A stretch of 64,000 nt of DNA from Altererythrobacter sp. B11 (GTDB lineage: Bacteria; Pseudomonadota; Alphaproteobacteria; Sphingomonadales; Sphingomonadaceae): assembly GCF_003569745.1 (NCBI RefSeq), contig NZ_AP018498.1, forward strand, positions 1,116,001 to 1,180,000. Reading direction: 5' to 3'. A model generated the notes under the pieces. The model saw only the letters and a program-made list of their open reading frames with translations. It did not search any database and had not been told where the DNA came from. The position numbers were made by a program, and so were the translations under genes. Shown here piece by piece: positions 53,945-62,143 of the stretch. Positions within the stretch are counted from its first letter, which is position 1, and the number at the start of each line of letters is the position of its first letter.

Positions 53945-54832
53945 TTGGCGACGATCCGACAGATGGAAGTGTTTCTGGCGGTGGTGAGGGAAGGGGGATT
54001 CCGCCGTGCCGCTGATGCTCTGGAGATAAGCGAAGCATCTGTGAGCAAGCAAATCAAGGCATTGGAACGGGTCTGTGGCGCTGCGTTGTTCAGGCGGGCG
54101 GCTGGAAAGTCTCCGGCTCTTACGGAAGAGGGCCAGCAAACACTCGCAGTTGCAAATGAAGCGGTCCTTTTGCAGCGAAAGATGCGCTCGTGTGCGAAGC
54201 CTTCAATGGAGGACCGCGAGCTGGAATTCATTACACGGCCGTATTTCTTTCAAACCTTCATCAAGCCTAACATCGCAACAATCATCGAGGAGTTGCGGCC
54301 TAGCAATGTCAGGTTTACGATTTTGGAGTCAACGTCCGAAATATTGAGCAGACTGATATCTAACAGAAAATCTTTTGCGATTGTGAGGATGTACGCCCAG
54401 AGTCACGAAAGGATCAGCTTTTCGCAACTCAAAGAAGCGCGGGCTTCGATATACATTCCGGCGGCGTTGCATCCCCTGTATATGAGCGGTTCTTTAGCAC
54501 TCAAGGACATTCCCTCGGTCACGCCGAGCTTCAATCACGATTTGAATGAGATTTGCATGAGGGAGATCAACGCCAGGAGTATGAACGATGTTCTGATCCA
54601 GGCGCAGGTTTTTACCGAGCAAATCATAGAGGAAGCCCTGACGAAGGGCGCAAAGACCTTCCTCTTGGATCACCATGCGCGCGAGGCTGTCGCGAGTGGA
54701 AAGATCGTGAAGATTGAAAATGAAGATACCAAATTCTGGGTGACTTTTGCATGCGCTAAGGACAGTTCCGATGACATGCACGGAAGAGTTCTGAGCGTGG
54801 CGAAACGCATCATCAAGAACCACACATTTTGA
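53945..54832 (+). CDS. LysR-family regulator with unusually low GC
   Basis: 295 residues from TTG 53945 (GGGGAG upstream); ATG 53963 or GTG 53909 are alternatives. The helix-turn-helix is TIRQMEVFLAVVREGGFRRA followed by ASVSKQIKALERVCGAALFRR. The effector part is poorly conserved but has the usual two-lobed pattern. Two 60-base stretches I counted (from 54241 and 54661) are about 45% and 52% GC, below the surrounding genes, and codons such as AAA, ATA and TTT are frequent. This suggests recent acquisition. It is divergent from the TonB receptor of the sulfatase cluster. Confidence 0.8.
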   Translation: MATIRQMEVFLAVVREGGFRRAADALEISEASVSKQIKALERVCGAALFRRAAGKSPALTEEGQQTLAVANEAVLLQRKMRSCAKPSMEDRELEFITRPYFFQTFIKPNIATIIEELRPSNVRFTILESTSEILSRLISNRKSFAIVRMYAQSHERISFSQLKEARASIYIPAALHPLYMSGSLALKDIPSVTPSFNHDLNEICMREINARSMNDVLIQAQVFTEQIIEEALTKGAKTFLLDHHAREAVASGKIVKIENEDTKFWVTFACAKDSSDDMHGRVLSVAKRIIKNHTF

Positions 54833-54886
54833 TGAGATTGCAAGCTGGCGACCGGGTTATCAAAGTGGTCACGTGGCTGACGGCTA

Positions 54887-54924
54887 GCCCGGCACTTCCG
54901 TCGAGACGCCGACTTGTGCCGGGC
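54887..54924 (+). terminator. Hairpin downstream of LysR gene
   Basis: Perfect 9-bp inverted repeat GCCCGGCAC/GTGCCGGGC with a 20-base loop, starting 54 bases past the LysR stop. No U-run, so it is a moderate terminator candidate; it could also mark a recombination remnant. Confidence 0.4.
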
Positions 54925-55026
54925 CGCGAGGCTAAGGCGTGGTGTGCGTTTCGAGGTGAAGATGGCGCTGGCTAAACAGATCATGGCGCCAGGACAGGCC
55001 CCTTCTGCGCGTGCTAGCCAAGTGAT

Positions 55027-55270
55027 ATGGTAAAGATCGGCTTGGGGCCGCCTACACGACCGGTGGGGCTAGGCGAGGCCGATCTGTGCGCACTGGCGGC
55101 GGGCTATGTTCAGGGCACGGCGCGTAACGACCCGTTCGTCGACAGCAATAAGCGCACCGCATGAGGGAACTGGCGCGTTTGTTGCCTGCACTGAACGACG
55201 TGCAGATCGGCTTCGCGCCGGGGAAAGCCATTTACATGGTTTCAGTGATGAATCCGGTCAGGCGGAGTGG
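55027..55270 (+). pseudogene. Remnant of a Doc/Fic-type toxin gene
   Basis: The reading frame at 55027-55164 ends ADLCALAAGYVQGT then ARNDPFVDSNKRTA followed by a stop. This is the Fic/Doc signature (HPFVDGNKRTA) with the catalytic His changed to Asp and Gly to Ser. After a shift of frame the downstream part continues as AFVACTERRADRLRAGE and DESGQAEW, matching the C-terminal helices of Doc. No antitoxin frame is supported (a 23-codon frame at 54962 is too short). The 54833-55026 part of this gap holds the hairpin above and nothing else recognised. Confidence 0.65.
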
Positions 55271-55276
55271 TCACCG

Positions 55277-56713
55277 TCAGCGGCCCAGCAGCGTCGGTGC
55301 GTCAATGGTGAACTTGAAGCCAAGTACCAGCGCGTCTCGAATGTCTCGGGTCCGTTCCGGCGCGCCGGTCTGATCGGGATGGAGGATGTACTGGATATTG
55401 GGCGAGACGCGGATCGCGGACGTCAGATGCACGCCATAGGCCAGCTCCAACATATATTGATGCCGGTTGATATCGCTATCGCCGCCCGCCGCAACGCGCG
55501 CCGAGCGCATGCGCTCCATCGCCAGATCGGAGAAGCGCTGGTCGCTGATGACGAAGCCGATCGTATCCCGGTCGCGCCCGGCAAAGGTGCCCGTCTGCAC
55601 GATGCCGAAATCGAGGAAATGGCTGAGCTCCACCCGGCCTGAAAGATTGGTCATCGCCACGCCGAACAGCGAAAGCCCGCGGGGATCGTCGCCGCCCTGA
55701 CCGGTGACCTGCTGCTGCGCGCGGAAATAGATGCCCGAGCGGCCCTTGCGGGTCGCCGGAGCGCGGCCGGATAGGATGGCGATGCCGCCCGCATCGTCCA
55801 GCAGCGGATCGGCATAGTCGCCCCGGTCGATCCAGCCGCCGATGATATAGCTTCCCGGCAGACCGGTGCCGCCCAGATCGGCGGGTCGATACTCAACCTC
55901 CCATGGCACGATGTAGCCCGTCGCCCCGCGCAGGTTGAAGGTGAAGCCGTTATCGTCGGGCCGCTTGCGCTCGGGATTGACTTCGTAAATCCCGGCATGG
56001 ACGTGGAAATCGCGGCCGATCCGCGTTTTTGCCTGCGCCATCCAGCTCGACGCCGGGAAGTAGGTGAAATTGCTGTTCTTGAACACGAAGGTCGGGTTGC
56101 CGCAGACCGCGTTGCTCTGAAAATTGCAATAGAGCGGCGAATTCAGGAAATGGATGTTCGCCTGACTCTTGCCCGCTTCCACCGTCAGGCGGCCGTTCAG
56201 CAATTGCTGTTCCCAGGTGAGGATGGCGAGATGGGTATTCTGCGTACCGAAGATTTCCTGCACCGACGTGTTGTTGCCGATCGCCAGCGCGGACAGGCTT
56301 TCCCCGTGCCGGTTGGTCACCGCCGCATGGATGGTCGCGCCGCCGATGCCGGCAATCCGGTCCATGTCCAGATCCGCACCGACATAGACCTGCCCAGCAT
56401 AGGCCGCGCTTTGCCGCAGACCGCCGATGGGATTGGCGGCCGCTTCGCCGGTATAGTTCAGCGCAAGGGTGATACCCGCATCAGCGAAGGGCTGGAAAGG
56501 CTCGACTTCTTGCGATCCGGGTGTGGGCAAGGCCGGCTGTAACGGTTGCTGCGGGTCGGAAACCGTACTGGTGTCCTTGTCCTGCGTCGTCTGGGCGTCC
56601 GCGGGCGAGGGCAGGGCGAGCGCGGCGGCAGCGATCAGCGCCGCAGCCATTCGCGCAGGCAAGCCGGGGGCGTCGGCGCCGCCACGGGCGCCGTGAAGGA
56701 TGGATACGGTCAT
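55277..56713 (-). CDS. OprB-family carbohydrate-selective porin
   Basis: 478 residues with a signal peptide (RMAAALIAAAALALPSPADA). OprB features: FADAGITLALNYTGEAAANP, GQVYVGADLDMDRIAG, FGTQNTHLAILTWEQQLL, PASSWMAQAKTRIGRDFHV and a terminal strand DALVLGFKFTID. It lets sugars diffuse through the outer membrane. The stop is close to the truncated doc gene. GGAGAT lies before ATG 56713. It is last in the fructose gene cluster, 26 bases after the fruA stop, so it is probably co-transcribed with the PTS genes. Confidence 0.9.
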   Translation of the reverse strand: MTVSILHGARGGADAPGLPARMAAALIAAAALALPSPADAQTTQDKDTSTVSDPQQPLQPALPTPGSQEVEPFQPFADAGITLALNYTGEAAANPIGGLRQSAAYAGQVYVGADLDMDRIAGIGGATIHAAVTNRHGESLSALAIGNNTSVQEIFGTQNTHLAILTWEQQLLNGRLTVEAGKSQANIHFLNSPLYCNFQSNAVCGNPTFVFKNSNFTYFPASSWMAQAKTRIGRDFHVHAGIYEVNPERKRPDDNGFTFNLRGATGYIVPWEVEYRPADLGGTGLPGSYIIGGWIDRGDYADPLLDDAGGIAILSGRAPATRKGRSGIYFRAQQQVTGQGGDDPRGLSLFGVAMTNLSGRVELSHFLDFGIVQTGTFAGRDRDTIGFVISDQRFSDLAMERMRSARVAAGGDSDINRHQYMLELAYGVHLTSAIRVSPNIQYILHPDQTGAPERTRDIRDALVLGFKFTIDAPTLLGR

Positions 56714-56739
56714 GAGCTATCTCCGAGAAGGAAGCGGAA

Positions 56740-58467
56740 TTACATCGCCGTTTCGATTGCTGCGGGGGGCGCGGTGCGCTTGAGAAGGCCGATCAGCACC
56801 GCGCTCAATAGCGTGCCTGCCAGGATCGAAAGGGTGTAGAGCCCCAGATGGGTGACGGCGCCGGGGATAGGCAGCACGAACACGCCGCCATGCGGCACCC
56901 GCAATTGCGCGCCCAGCGCCATGGACAGTGCGCCCGCAAGCGCGGAGCCGCCGATAAAGGCGGGGATCATCCGCAAGGGATCGCGAGCGGCAAAGGGGAT
57001 CGCCCCTTCCGTGACGAAGGCGAGCCCGAGCACCGCCGCGGCGCCACCGGCCTCGCGCTCTTCGGGCGAGAAGCGGCTCCTGAACAGCCGCGTCGCGAGC
57101 GCCGCGGCCAGCGGCGGGCACATGCCGGCGGCCATTACCGCCGCCATCGGTCCGTAAATGCCGCTCGTGAGTACGCCGATAGCGAACGCATAGGCAGCCT
57201 TGTTGACAGGGCCGCCCATATCGAGCGCCATCATCGCCCCCAGCAGTGCGCCGAGCAGGAGAGCGCTCGATCCCTGCATTGCGCGGAGCCATTCGGTGAG
57301 CAGAGCGACCGCCGAGGCGACGGGGGTGCCGACAACATAGATCATCAGCAGCCCGGTCGCGAACGTGCCCAGCACCGGCAACACCAACACCGGCATTAGT
57401 CCGCGCAGATTCTTGGGCAGGACGATCATACGGTTCAGCCAGTGAACGGCATATCCCGCCACGAACCCGGCCAATATCCCGCCCAGGAACCCTGCGCCCA
57501 GCGAATTGGCGAGCAACCCGCCGACCATGCCCGGCGCGATGCCGGGTCGGTCGGCGATGGAAAAGGCAATGTATCCCGCCAGCGCCGGCACGAACAGCGC
57601 AAACGCGCCTTCCGCGCCGATCCGGAACAGCGCATTCGCGAAGGTGCCTCGCGCCGCCTCGGCGTTGACGTCGATGCCGCCAAGCGCGAAGGCCATGGCG
57701 ATAAGGAGGCCGCCCGCCACCACGAAGGGCAGCATGAAGGAGACGCCCGTCATCAGATGTTTGTACGGCCCGGTGCGTTCCTGCTCGCGGGCAGTCCCGC
57801 CGGCATCTGCCGCAGTCGCTTCCGCCACCACTCCGGCTTGCGTCTGCGCCTCCGTCAGCGCGCGCTCGATTAGCTGCGCGCCACCTGAAATGGCGGGCTT
57901 GGTGCTGGAGGTGAAGACCCGTTTGCCGGCGAAGCGCGCCCGGTCCACTTCGCGATCGGCGGCGATGATGACGATGTCGGCGGCTGCGATCTCTTCGGCG
58001 GTGAGCGGCGTGCCCGCGCCGACCGACCCCTGCGTCTCGACGCGGATATCATGGCCCAGCCGCTCCGCGCCTTCCTGCAGCCCCTCGGCCGCCATGAAAG
58101 TGTGCGCGATGCCGGTGGGGCAGGACGTCACCGCGACAATGCGCTTTCCGGTCGCCGCTTCGGCAGCATAGTCACTCGGATCGCCAAGGGCGCCCTGGGG
58201 ATTGGCAAGCACGGCATCGAGCGTGAGATGGCGATCGGCGCGGGCGGCGAGCGCTTCGTCGCCCGCCCCGGCAGGTCCGACCAGCACCAGAACGTCCCCA
58301 TGGGTGGGCGCGCCGTCGGGAAGAGCGCCGACCACGCCCTGCTCGCTGCGTACTTCGACAGTAATGGCGCGTCCGCTCCCTTGCGCGGCTTGGCGCAGGG
58401 CTTCGGCCGCCAGAAAGGCGCGCACGCCCGCCTGCGCATCGTCGACGATGGCATAATATCGGCTCAC
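56740..58467 (-). CDS. fruA: PTS fructose-specific enzyme IIBC
   Basis: 575 residues. Residues 1-100 are a degenerate IIB' module; residues about 105-205 are IIB with the phosphoryl Cys in AVTSCPTGIAHTFMA; residues 240-570 are the membrane IIC part (GVSFMLPFVVAGGLLIAMAF, MVGGLLANSLGAGFLGGIL, PHGGVFVLPIPGAVTH). It takes up fructose and makes fructose-1-phosphate. Its ATG overlaps the fruK stop. Operon order is fruB-fruK-fruA-oprB on the minus strand. Confidence 0.95.
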   Translation of the reverse strand: MSRYYAIVDDAQAGVRAFLAAEALRQAAQGSGRAITVEVRSEQGVVGALPDGAPTHGDVLVLVGPAGAGDEALAARADRHLTLDAVLANPQGALGDPSDYAAEAATGKRIVAVTSCPTGIAHTFMAAEGLQEGAERLGHDIRVETQGSVGAGTPLTAEEIAAADIVIIAADREVDRARFAGKRVFTSSTKPAISGGAQLIERALTEAQTQAGVVAEATAADAGGTAREQERTGPYKHLMTGVSFMLPFVVAGGLLIAMAFALGGIDVNAEAARGTFANALFRIGAEGAFALFVPALAGYIAFSIADRPGIAPGMVGGLLANSLGAGFLGGILAGFVAGYAVHWLNRMIVLPKNLRGLMPVLVLPVLGTFATGLLMIYVVGTPVASAVALLTEWLRAMQGSSALLLGALLGAMMALDMGGPVNKAAYAFAIGVLTSGIYGPMAAVMAAGMCPPLAAALATRLFRSRFSPEEREAGGAAAVLGLAFVTEGAIPFAARDPLRMIPAFIGGSALAGALSMALGAQLRVPHGGVFVLPIPGAVTHLGLYTLSILAGTLLSAVLIGLLKRTAPPAAIETAM

Positions 58468-59450
58468 TTTTTCTCTCCCCGTTCACCCGGCCGATCGTTG
58501 AGCGCTTGCGCCGGCCCGGGAAGCCATTCGACCACCACCTCCCGAGCCAGGGCCTGCACGGTGCCCAATTCAGGCAGGTTCGGCCCGGCCATGCCCAGCT
58601 TCGCCACCGCGAAAGCGGTGGAAAGTCGAGCGATCCGTTCGAGGCCGGCGCCCTCGGCGAGTGCGGCGGCGATACCCGCCACCATCGCATCGCCCGCGCC
58701 CACCGTGCTGGCGAGGTCGCCAATCTGGAGTCGGCCCGTGAGCGCCCCCTCATTCGAGGCGAACAGCGCCCCGTCCTCGCCGGCCGAGATCACCACCAGT
58801 TCCACTCCGTCCGCGCGCAGGCGGTCGACGGCCTTCAGCAGGTCTTCGCGTGTCTCGATCGGCCGACCGAGCCATTCGCTCAGCTCGTGTCGGTTCGGCT
58901 TCACCGCATCGGGCAGGATGTCCGCCGTGAGCGCGAGCCGCCAGGGTGTACCGCTGGTATCGAGGAGCACGCGGGCGCCCGCGCGCTTCGCCATTGCCGT
59001 GATATCCGCGTAAAGATCGGGGCGCGCGCCGGGCGGCAAGCTGCCCGAGAGGATCAGAAGGTCGCCCGCCTGCAGCCGGCGCCGCAGGGCCTCCGTCATT
59101 TCGTGCGCGACTTTCCCATCAATCGCGATGCCTGCCATGTTGATGTCTGTGGTTCCGGCATCGTCGACGATCTTCAGATTGACGCGGGTCGAGCCCGGAA
59201 TCCGGATCATCCGATCCCCGATAGCCTTGGCCGCGAACAGCGCATCGAAGGAAGCGGCATTGTCCGCCCCCAGCAAACCGTGTGCCTCGACGGGCGTACC
59301 CCAGTCGGCGAGGCAGGAGGCGACGTTCACGCCCTTGCCGCCTGCATTCTGGCGTACCTGACGCGCGCGGTGGACCGCGCCGACTTCCAGTCGGTCCAAC
59401 ACCACCGTCTCGTCGATGGCGGGGTTGAGGGTGACGGTGAGGATGTTCAT
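58464..59450 (-). CDS. fruK: 1-phosphofructokinase
   Basis: 328 residues, PfkB family. Motifs: VTLNPAIDETVVLDRLE at the N-terminus, the sugar-binding QNAGGKGVNVASCLADWG, GSLPPGARPDLYADI, VKPNRHELSEWLG, and the catalytic DLASTVGAGDAMVAGIAAAL. It phosphorylates fructose-1-phosphate to the 1,6-bisphosphate. ATG 59450 overlaps the stop of the fused EI gene (ATGA); frames open beyond 59450 are shadows of that gene. Confidence 0.95.
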   Translation of the reverse strand: MNILTVTLNPAIDETVVLDRLEVGAVHRARQVRQNAGGKGVNVASCLADWGTPVEAHGLLGADNAASFDALFAAKAIGDRMIRIPGSTRVNLKIVDDAGTTDINMAGIAIDGKVAHEMTEALRRRLQAGDLLILSGSLPPGARPDLYADITAMAKRAGARVLLDTSGTPWRLALTADILPDAVKPNRHELSEWLGRPIETREDLLKAVDRLRADGVELVVISAGEDGALFASNEGALTGRLQIGDLASTVGAGDAMVAGIAAALAEGAGLERIARLSTAFAVAKLGMAGPNLPELGTVQALAREVVVEWLPGPAQALNDRPGERGEKK

Positions 59451-61996
59451 TCGCAGCTTCCCGCTGCGCCAATGTTCTGTTCGTCGAGCGCGCGCACCTC
59501 GCCCGGATCGGACGCGGCGAGGGCGCGCTGCGCCAGGTCGCGCAGTTCGGCCATCGCGGCGCGGCGCAACCGCGCTTTCACCGCAGGAATATCGCGCGGG
59601 GTCATCGATAATTCGCCGACGCCCAGCCCCGCCAGCAACGCCGCGCCGAAGGGATCGCCGGCGATCCCGCCGCATACGCCCACCGGGCGGCCATGGGCCT
59701 TCGCACCTTCCACGCAGGTTGCGATGAGGTTGAGCACAGCAGGGTGCAGGCTGTCCGCCTCGGCGGCAAGCTCCGGGTTCTGGCGATCGATGGCCAGCGC
59801 ATATTGGGTGAGATCGTTGGTGCCGACCGAGAAGAAGTCGGCATGCTGCGCCAGTGCGCGCGCTTGCACGGCTGCCGCGGGAACCTCGATCATGATGCCC
59901 ACGGGGACCTTGGGCGCGTCCAGCGCTGCGCGAATCTCCTCGCACCGTGCGCGCAGCCGCACCAGTTCCCATACCGATGTGATCATCGGGAACATGATCG
60001 ACAGGCCGCCGCCATCGGCGCCCGCGTCCTTTGCCGCGCGGTAAAGCGCGCGCAATTGCGGATCGAGCAGATCAGGCCGGCGCAGCAGCAGCCGCGCGCC
60101 GCGCACGCCAAGAAATGGGTTTTCCTCTTCCGGCAGGTCGAGATGCGGCACCTGCTTGTCGCCGCCGATATCCAGCGCGCGCACGATCAGCGGCCGACCT
60201 TCCAACGCATCGATCATGCCGCGATAGGTCGCATATTGTTCGTCCTCGTCCGGGCTGTGTCGCGCTTCGAGGAACAGGAATTCGGTGCGCATCAGGCCCA
60301 CGGCCTCGCCCCCCTGCGCGAGCGCGAAGGGCACCTGATCGGGACGGTTCACATTGGCCGCGATTTCGATCTGCACGCCGTCCGTGGTCGTTGCCGGGCG
60401 ACCACGTTCCGCCTCTTCGGCGGCGCGGCGCTCTTGCTGCGCAGCGATCCACGCCCGCGCGGAAGCGAGATCGGCCTCTGTCGGATCGATCCACACCCGC
60501 CCGCCATCACCATCGACGATGGCGGTGGTGCCCGATGCCACTCCCAGCAGCCGCGCGCCGCCCGCGACCACCGACGGCAGTCCGAGCGTGCGCGCGAGGA
60601 TGGCGCTATGCGATGTCGGCCCGCCCAGCACGGTGGCGATGCCGGCCACACGCGCGGGATCGAGCGTCGCAGTATCTGACGGAGACAAGTCCGATGCCAC
60701 CAGGATGGCGCCCTCGTCGGGCAGGTCGTCCGACGTTCCTATGGCGAGCGACGAGTCGATCTGCGCGAGTACCCGGCGGCCGACATCGTGGAGATCGGCG
60801 GCCCGGGCCGCGAGCACCGGATTGCCCAACGCCGAAAGCTGGCCGGCCACGCGCCCCACCGCCTCGTGCCAAGACCATGCGACGCCGTGGCCCTGCACCA
60901 TCAGCTGACAGGTGAGTGTGATGAGGTCGGTATCGTCGAGCAGTTCGGCCTGGGCACGGAAGATCGCGGCATCGGAAGCGCCCAGCCGCCGCGTCGTATC
61001 ATCGATCAGCGACTTCATCTGAGCGCGCGTGCGCGTCAACGCCTCGTCAAGTTCGGCCCCGCCAGCGACGAGATCGACCGGCGTATCGGGCACGTCGAGA
61101 TCGGGCGCGGCGAGGACGTGGATGGTGCCGATGGCGATGCCGGGGCTGGCCGCGACACCGGCGATCATAGCTATATCCCCTTCCGGCTTCCATCCCGTCA
61201 CTGGCGCGCGTTGCTTCTCCGCCGCGAGTTCTGCGTCGCGGCGCTCACGCGCGGTGAGGTTGCGCGCGGTCTTCACCAGCGCGTCAAGCGCCGCGCGTGC
61301 ATCCGTCCCCTCGGCAGAGAGTATCAGCCGGTCGCCTTCGCGCAATCCAAGCTGGAGCAGCGATATGAGGCTGCGCGGATCGGCCACATAATTCCCATGA
61401 CGCACTCGCAGGCGCGCCTCGGTGCCCTTCGCCGTCTCCACCCAGGCCGAAGCGGGGCGGGCGTGAAGGCCGGCGGGATAATCGACCGTCCATTCCGCGG
61501 TTTGCGCATAATCGGTAGCCGCCTCGGCGGGCGCGGCGGCGGTTTCCTCGCCTTCGAGCGCGCGGGCGATCGCTTCGGGATCGTCGCTCGCGATCAGCGC
61601 TTCGAGCCGGGCTTCGTCCTGAATCAGTCGGGTCAGCCGCCGCAAAATGGCGATATGGCTGTCCGAATTGGCGGCGATGCCCACCACGAGGCGGGCGGTC
61701 TGCCCCGGATTCCATTCGACGCCGTCCGGCACCTGCAGCACGGCAATGCCATCGTGGCGAACCAGCGCGCGATCTTCCTTCAATCCGTGCGGGATGGCTA
61801 CGCCTGAACCCAGGAAGGTGTTGGCCACGTCCTCCCGCGACAGCATCGACTGGACGTATCCGGCCTCGACCGTGCCGGCCGCGACGAGGATCTGGCCGGC
61901 TTGCCGGATTGCATCCTCTTTCGACGCGGCCTCAGCCCCGATTCTGACATGGGTGGTGCCCTCGGCACCGCGGACCCGAGCGCTATCTGCCAACAT
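59447..61996 (-). CDS. fruB: Fused PTS EIIA-HPr-Enzyme I (multiphosphoryl transfer protein)
   Basis: 849 residues. EIIA-Fru (1-145): LGSGVAIPHGLKED with the phospho-His. HPr (about 165-255): YPAGLHARPASAWVETA. Enzyme I (about 270-845): ILVASDLSPSDTATLD, the phospho-His in GGPTSHSAILARTLGLP, EFLFLEARHSPDEDEQYATY, GVRGARLLLRRPDLL, FSVGTNDLTQYALAIDRQNP and PVGVCGGIAGDPFGA. One protein thus carries the phosphate from PEP to FruA. ATG 61996 has GGAGAG just upstream; GTG 62008 is an alternative. The 16-bp operator at 62029 lies just ahead. Confidence 0.95.
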   Translation of the reverse strand: MLADSARVRGAEGTTHVRIGAEAASKEDAIRQAGQILVAAGTVEAGYVQSMLSREDVANTFLGSGVAIPHGLKEDRALVRHDGIAVLQVPDGVEWNPGQTARLVVGIAANSDSHIAILRRLTRLIQDEARLEALIASDDPEAIARALEGEETAAAPAEAATDYAQTAEWTVDYPAGLHARPASAWVETAKGTEARLRVRHGNYVADPRSLISLLQLGLREGDRLILSAEGTDARAALDALVKTARNLTARERRDAELAAEKQRAPVTGWKPEGDIAMIAGVAASPGIAIGTIHVLAAPDLDVPDTPVDLVAGGAELDEALTRTRAQMKSLIDDTTRRLGASDAAIFRAQAELLDDTDLITLTCQLMVQGHGVAWSWHEAVGRVAGQLSALGNPVLAARAADLHDVGRRVLAQIDSSLAIGTSDDLPDEGAILVASDLSPSDTATLDPARVAGIATVLGGPTSHSAILARTLGLPSVVAGGARLLGVASGTTAIVDGDGGRVWIDPTEADLASARAWIAAQQERRAAEEAERGRPATTTDGVQIEIAANVNRPDQVPFALAQGGEAVGLMRTEFLFLEARHSPDEDEQYATYRGMIDALEGRPLIVRALDIGGDKQVPHLDLPEEENPFLGVRGARLLLRRPDLLDPQLRALYRAAKDAGADGGGLSIMFPMITSVWELVRLRARCEEIRAALDAPKVPVGIMIEVPAAAVQARALAQHADFFSVGTNDLTQYALAIDRQNPELAAEADSLHPAVLNLIATCVEGAKAHGRPVGVCGGIAGDPFGAALLAGLGVGELSMTPRDIPAVKARLRRAAMAELRDLAQRALAASDPGEVRALDEQNIGAAGSCE

Positions 61997-62028
61997 CCTA
62001 CTCTCCACGATCTCTACGTCGTTATTTT

Positions 62029-62044
62029 GAGAAAACGTTTTCTC
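62029..62044. promoter_or_regulatory. LacI-type operator 1 (fructose regulon)
   Basis: Perfect 16-bp palindrome GAGAAAACGTTTTCTC with the central CG typical of LacI/FruR-family sites. It lies 33 bases before the fruB ATG at 61996 and 97 bases before the lacI-type gene, so it controls the PTS promoter directly. Confidence 0.75.
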
Positions 62045-62127
62045 TACTCTGTTGTCAAGGGTGGTTGCGAAAAGATTGACGAATCTTCATGATGTCGCGC
62101 GAAAGTTTACCAGACATCGGCGCAGGT

Positions 62128-62143
62128 GAGAGAACGTTTTATG
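62128..62143. promoter_or_regulatory. LacI-type operator 2, at the regulator start
   Basis: GAGAGAACGTTTTATG matches 12 of 16 bases of operator 1, including AACGTTTT. It overlaps the ATG of the regulator gene, an arrangement that fits autoregulation. Distance between the two sites is about 84 bases. Confidence 0.5.

Noticed and set aside
54962-55033. Possible 23-codon antitoxin frame before the Doc remnant
   Set aside because: Too short, no resemblance to Phd antitoxins that I can recognise, and the toxin itself is broken.
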